Source: Chloroflexota bacterium
GTDB taxonomy: Bacteria > Chloroflexota > Anaerolineae > J102
NCBI GenBank assembly: GCA_024276255.1
Contig: JAJRXO010000324.1
Location: 1 to 14,904, forward strand
Direction: 5' to 3'
Length of the DNA: 14,904 bases
Part shown: piece by piece, positions 13,772 through 14,904 of the stretch
How positions within the stretch are numbered: position 1 is the first letter of the stretch
Layout of the letters: each line of letters starts with the position of its first letter
Made by a program: the position numbers and the translations under genes
Notes under the pieces: generated by a model
Told to the model about the DNA's origin: nothing
The model's input: only the letters and a program-made list of their open reading frames with translations
Databases searched by the model: none

Positions 13772-14449
13772 ATGTGCGGAAGCACTCATCATATCGCCGG
13801 CGCCATCATTGGCGCAGCCGTCAACGAAACCCGACATAGCGGCCACAACCACGGCTATGCCCGCCCCTATGAACCAGCCCCCCAGCCGCCAAGCATCACC
13901 CAGGAAATCAAGCTGAGATATGCCCGTGGCGACATCGATTCGGCGACTTACCATCGCCTGCTGGAGATGGCCCGCAGCGGCGAGCTCAGCTGGGACGACC
14001 TGAATCAACTGCGCCCCACCGCCGCTCCTGCCCCCACTACTACTCCCTCCAAAAAGCGGGATACGGATATCGTGCGCAGCCTCAACAAGCTCTACACCCA
14101 TCGCTCGACCATACAGAAATCCCGCAAAGAAAACGAGGAAATCCTCAAGCGCCTGGAAGCGGACGCCGCCCGACTGCGCGAGCAGGCTGAAAGCGCCCGG
14201 CAAAGGGCGGAGGCCATCGCTGACACGGATGAAGCAAGCGCCCGTTCCTATCTCGCTGTCAGGCAGGATGCGCTGGATCGCATCGCCGTGCTGGAGGAGC
14301 GCATCACCGCCCTGCGTCAGGATCTGGCACGACTCGCAGACCTGGAGACGGAGCTGGCGACCCGCGAGGCCGAGTTGAAAGCGCTGGAATCCCGCAGCAA
14401 ACTGGCAGAACTGGAGGCCAGCATTCGTGAAGATCTGCTTGCCGACTGA
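13772..14449 (+). CDS. Coiled-coil protein with SHOCT-like domain, downstream of pspA
   Basis: This 225-aa protein has no firmly recognised function. A short start with Cys2 and a His-rich stretch (THH 5-7, RHSGHNHGY 21-29) is followed by a Pro-rich piece, then a small two-helix segment (about 44-80: ITQEIKLRYARGDIDSATYHRLLEM) with the pattern of SHOCT domains, which often serve as oligomerisation or membrane-targeting tags. A Pro/Thr linker (82-93) leads to a long charged coiled coil (about 98-222) rich in Ala, Glu, Arg and Leu. There are no membrane helices. CGGAGG lies 9 bases before ATG. Its place after pspA, with no promoter visible between, and its coiled-coil nature suggest a partner or modifier of the PspA assembly, but this is inference. 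A strong terminator follows the stop. Confidence 0.85.
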   Translation: MCGSTHHIAGAIIGAAVNETRHSGHNHGYARPYEPAPQPPSITQEIKLRYARGDIDSATYHRLLEMARSGELSWDDLNQLRPTAAPAPTTTPSKKRDTDIVRSLNKLYTHRSTIQKSRKENEEILKRLEADAARLREQAESARQRAEAIADTDEASARSYLAVRQDALDRIAVLEERITALRQDLARLADLETELATREAELKALESRSKLAELEASIREDLLAD

Positions 14450-14474
14450 TAGCCCCTTCTCCTCCCCCATTCTC

Positions 14475-14506
14475 AAGCCCGTACGGAATCCTCCGGCGGG
14501 CTTTTT
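14475..14506 (+). terminator. Rho-independent terminator after the pspA / coiled-coil genes
   Basis: AAGCCCG (14475-14481) pairs perfectly with CGGGCTT (14497-14503) across a 15-base loop, and the 3' arm runs into TTTTTGTTTGT. It lies 25 bases after the stop of the coiled-coil gene and closes the rightward transcript before the ArsR-type gene. Confidence 0.9.
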
Positions 14507-14562
14507 GTTTGTGGAATGGTCTTCGTCATCACCAGGATGAGACGAAAAACGATGATCCCGAT

Positions 14563-14612
14563 TTGACATTTGCCGATACGTGCATTAACATATAAGCAAT
14601 CACTTATATGTT
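14563..14612 (+). promoter_or_regulatory. Promoter and SmtB/ArsR-type operator of the repressor gene
   Basis: TTGACA (14563-14568) and TAACAT (14586-14591) are separated by 17 bases, a good sigma-70 promoter. A perfect inverted repeat AACATATAAG (14587-14596), 6 bases, CTTATATGTT (14603-14612) overlaps the -10 and the start point near 14598. Its 26-bp span fits the 12-2-12 operators of ArsR/SmtB repressors, so the adjoining gene probably represses itself until metal is bound. Confidence 0.8.
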
Positions 14613-14628
14613 TTCAGGATTGATTCCC

Positions 14629-14904
14629 ATGAACAGCGACCGCCTTACAATTTGCGCCGACGATCACGACGATGCGGCTGTGGCCAGCGCCACGGCAGAG
14701 TTGCTGCTGTCCATTGATGTCGCGTCCCGCATCGCTGATCTGTTCAAGGCCCTCTCAGACCCCACGCGGGTGCGCATCATCGGGCTCCTCGCCCATACGG
14801 AGCTTTGCGTGGGCGATCTGGCTCGCATCCTGGACATGAGTCAACCCGCGGTGTCCCATCAACTGCGGGTGCTGCGCAATCTGCGCATTGTGCAGGCGCG
14901 CAAA
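14629..14904 (+). CDS. ArsR/SmtB-family metal-sensing repressor, N-terminal part (runs off the window)
   Basis: Ninety-two codons are open to the window edge. The winged-helix core is clear: ALSDPTRVRIIGLL (41-54), ELCVGDLA (58-65) and recognition helix SQPAVSHQLRVLRNLRIV (71-88), closely like cyanobacterial SmtB. In that family the alpha3N metal site uses a Cys-x3-His in the N-terminal arm plus Cys and Asp of the ELCVGD motif. Here Cys9, His13, Cys60 and Asp63 occupy these places with the same spacing, so binding of zinc, cadmium or a similar ion is likely. The alpha5 site and C-terminus are beyond the window. ATG at 14629 has AGGA 9 bases upstream and follows a promoter with a matching operator. 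The transporter it would control is not in view; the ATPase gene in this window has a different, MerR-like operator. Confidence 0.9.
   Translation, partial: MNSDRLTICADDHDDAAVASATAELLLSIDVASRIADLFKALSDPTRVRIIGLLAHTELCVGDLARILDMSQPAVSHQLRVLRNLRIVQARK

Noticed and set aside
14522..14546. Imperfect hairpin (TTCGTCATC / GATGA-GA-CGAA) between the terminator and the ArsR promoter
   Set aside because: The stem has a two-base bulge, has no T-run on either strand, and lies upstream of the promoter, so no role can be supported.
12887..14569. 560-codon open frame on the minus strand opposite pspA and the coiled-coil gene
   Set aside because: Both plus-strand genes have clear family features and Shine-Dalgarno sites. 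The antisense frame has no recognisable domain and reflects high GC and Ala/Glu/Leu-rich codons on the real strand.

Overview
The window looks like a chromosomal segment of a Chloroflexota bacterium, probably of the Anaerolineae/Ardenticatenia type. This rests on style rather than a marker gene: very long Thr-Pro-rich secreted linkers, NarL/DesK-type two-component genes, a cytochrome b6-like protein and moderately high GC. No rRNA, tRNA, CRISPR array or transposase was seen. I place the organism only tentatively.

Left two thirds (about 1-10087), all transcribed leftwards. In transcription order this part holds a membrane sensor histidine kinase, its NarL/FixJ response regulator (29 bp overlap), a degenerate stand-alone receiver that lacks the phospho-acceptor Asp and the HTH, a membrane-anchored TPR protein (4 bp overlap), a membrane-anchored six-blade NHL propeller protein, a secreted six-heme cytochrome c, a 925-aa secreted eight-heme cytochrome c carrying a lamin-tail domain between two Thr-Pro linkers, a Rieske protein and the start of a cytochrome b6-like protein that runs off the window. 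Together they read as a regulated electron-transfer module. A quinol-reactive Rieske/cytochrome b pair would exchange electrons with two exported multiheme cytochromes, with TPR and NHL proteins as assembly or docking scaffolds on the outer face of the membrane. The gaps in this block carry a 16-bp palindrome, a structured leader, a stem-loop, and two strong Shine-Dalgarno sequences that lead only into mini-ORFs.

Divergent spacer (10088-10586). It holds the kinase promoter, two adjoining tandem arrays (a 7-bp G-rich array with G-quadruplex potential and an 8-bp pyrimidine-rich array), and a MerR/CueR-type promoter with a 19-bp spacer that would make the next mRNA leaderless.

Right third (10587-14904), transcribed rightwards. 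It holds a P1B-type metal ATPase with an unusual YPC ion-binding motif, a PspA/IM30 membrane-stress protein, a coiled-coil protein with a SHOCT-like domain closed by a clear intrinsic terminator, and the start of an SmtB/ArsR-type metal-responsive repressor with a 10-6-10 operator over its own promoter. This side is a metal and envelope-stress neighbourhood and is probably regulated independently of the cytochrome block.
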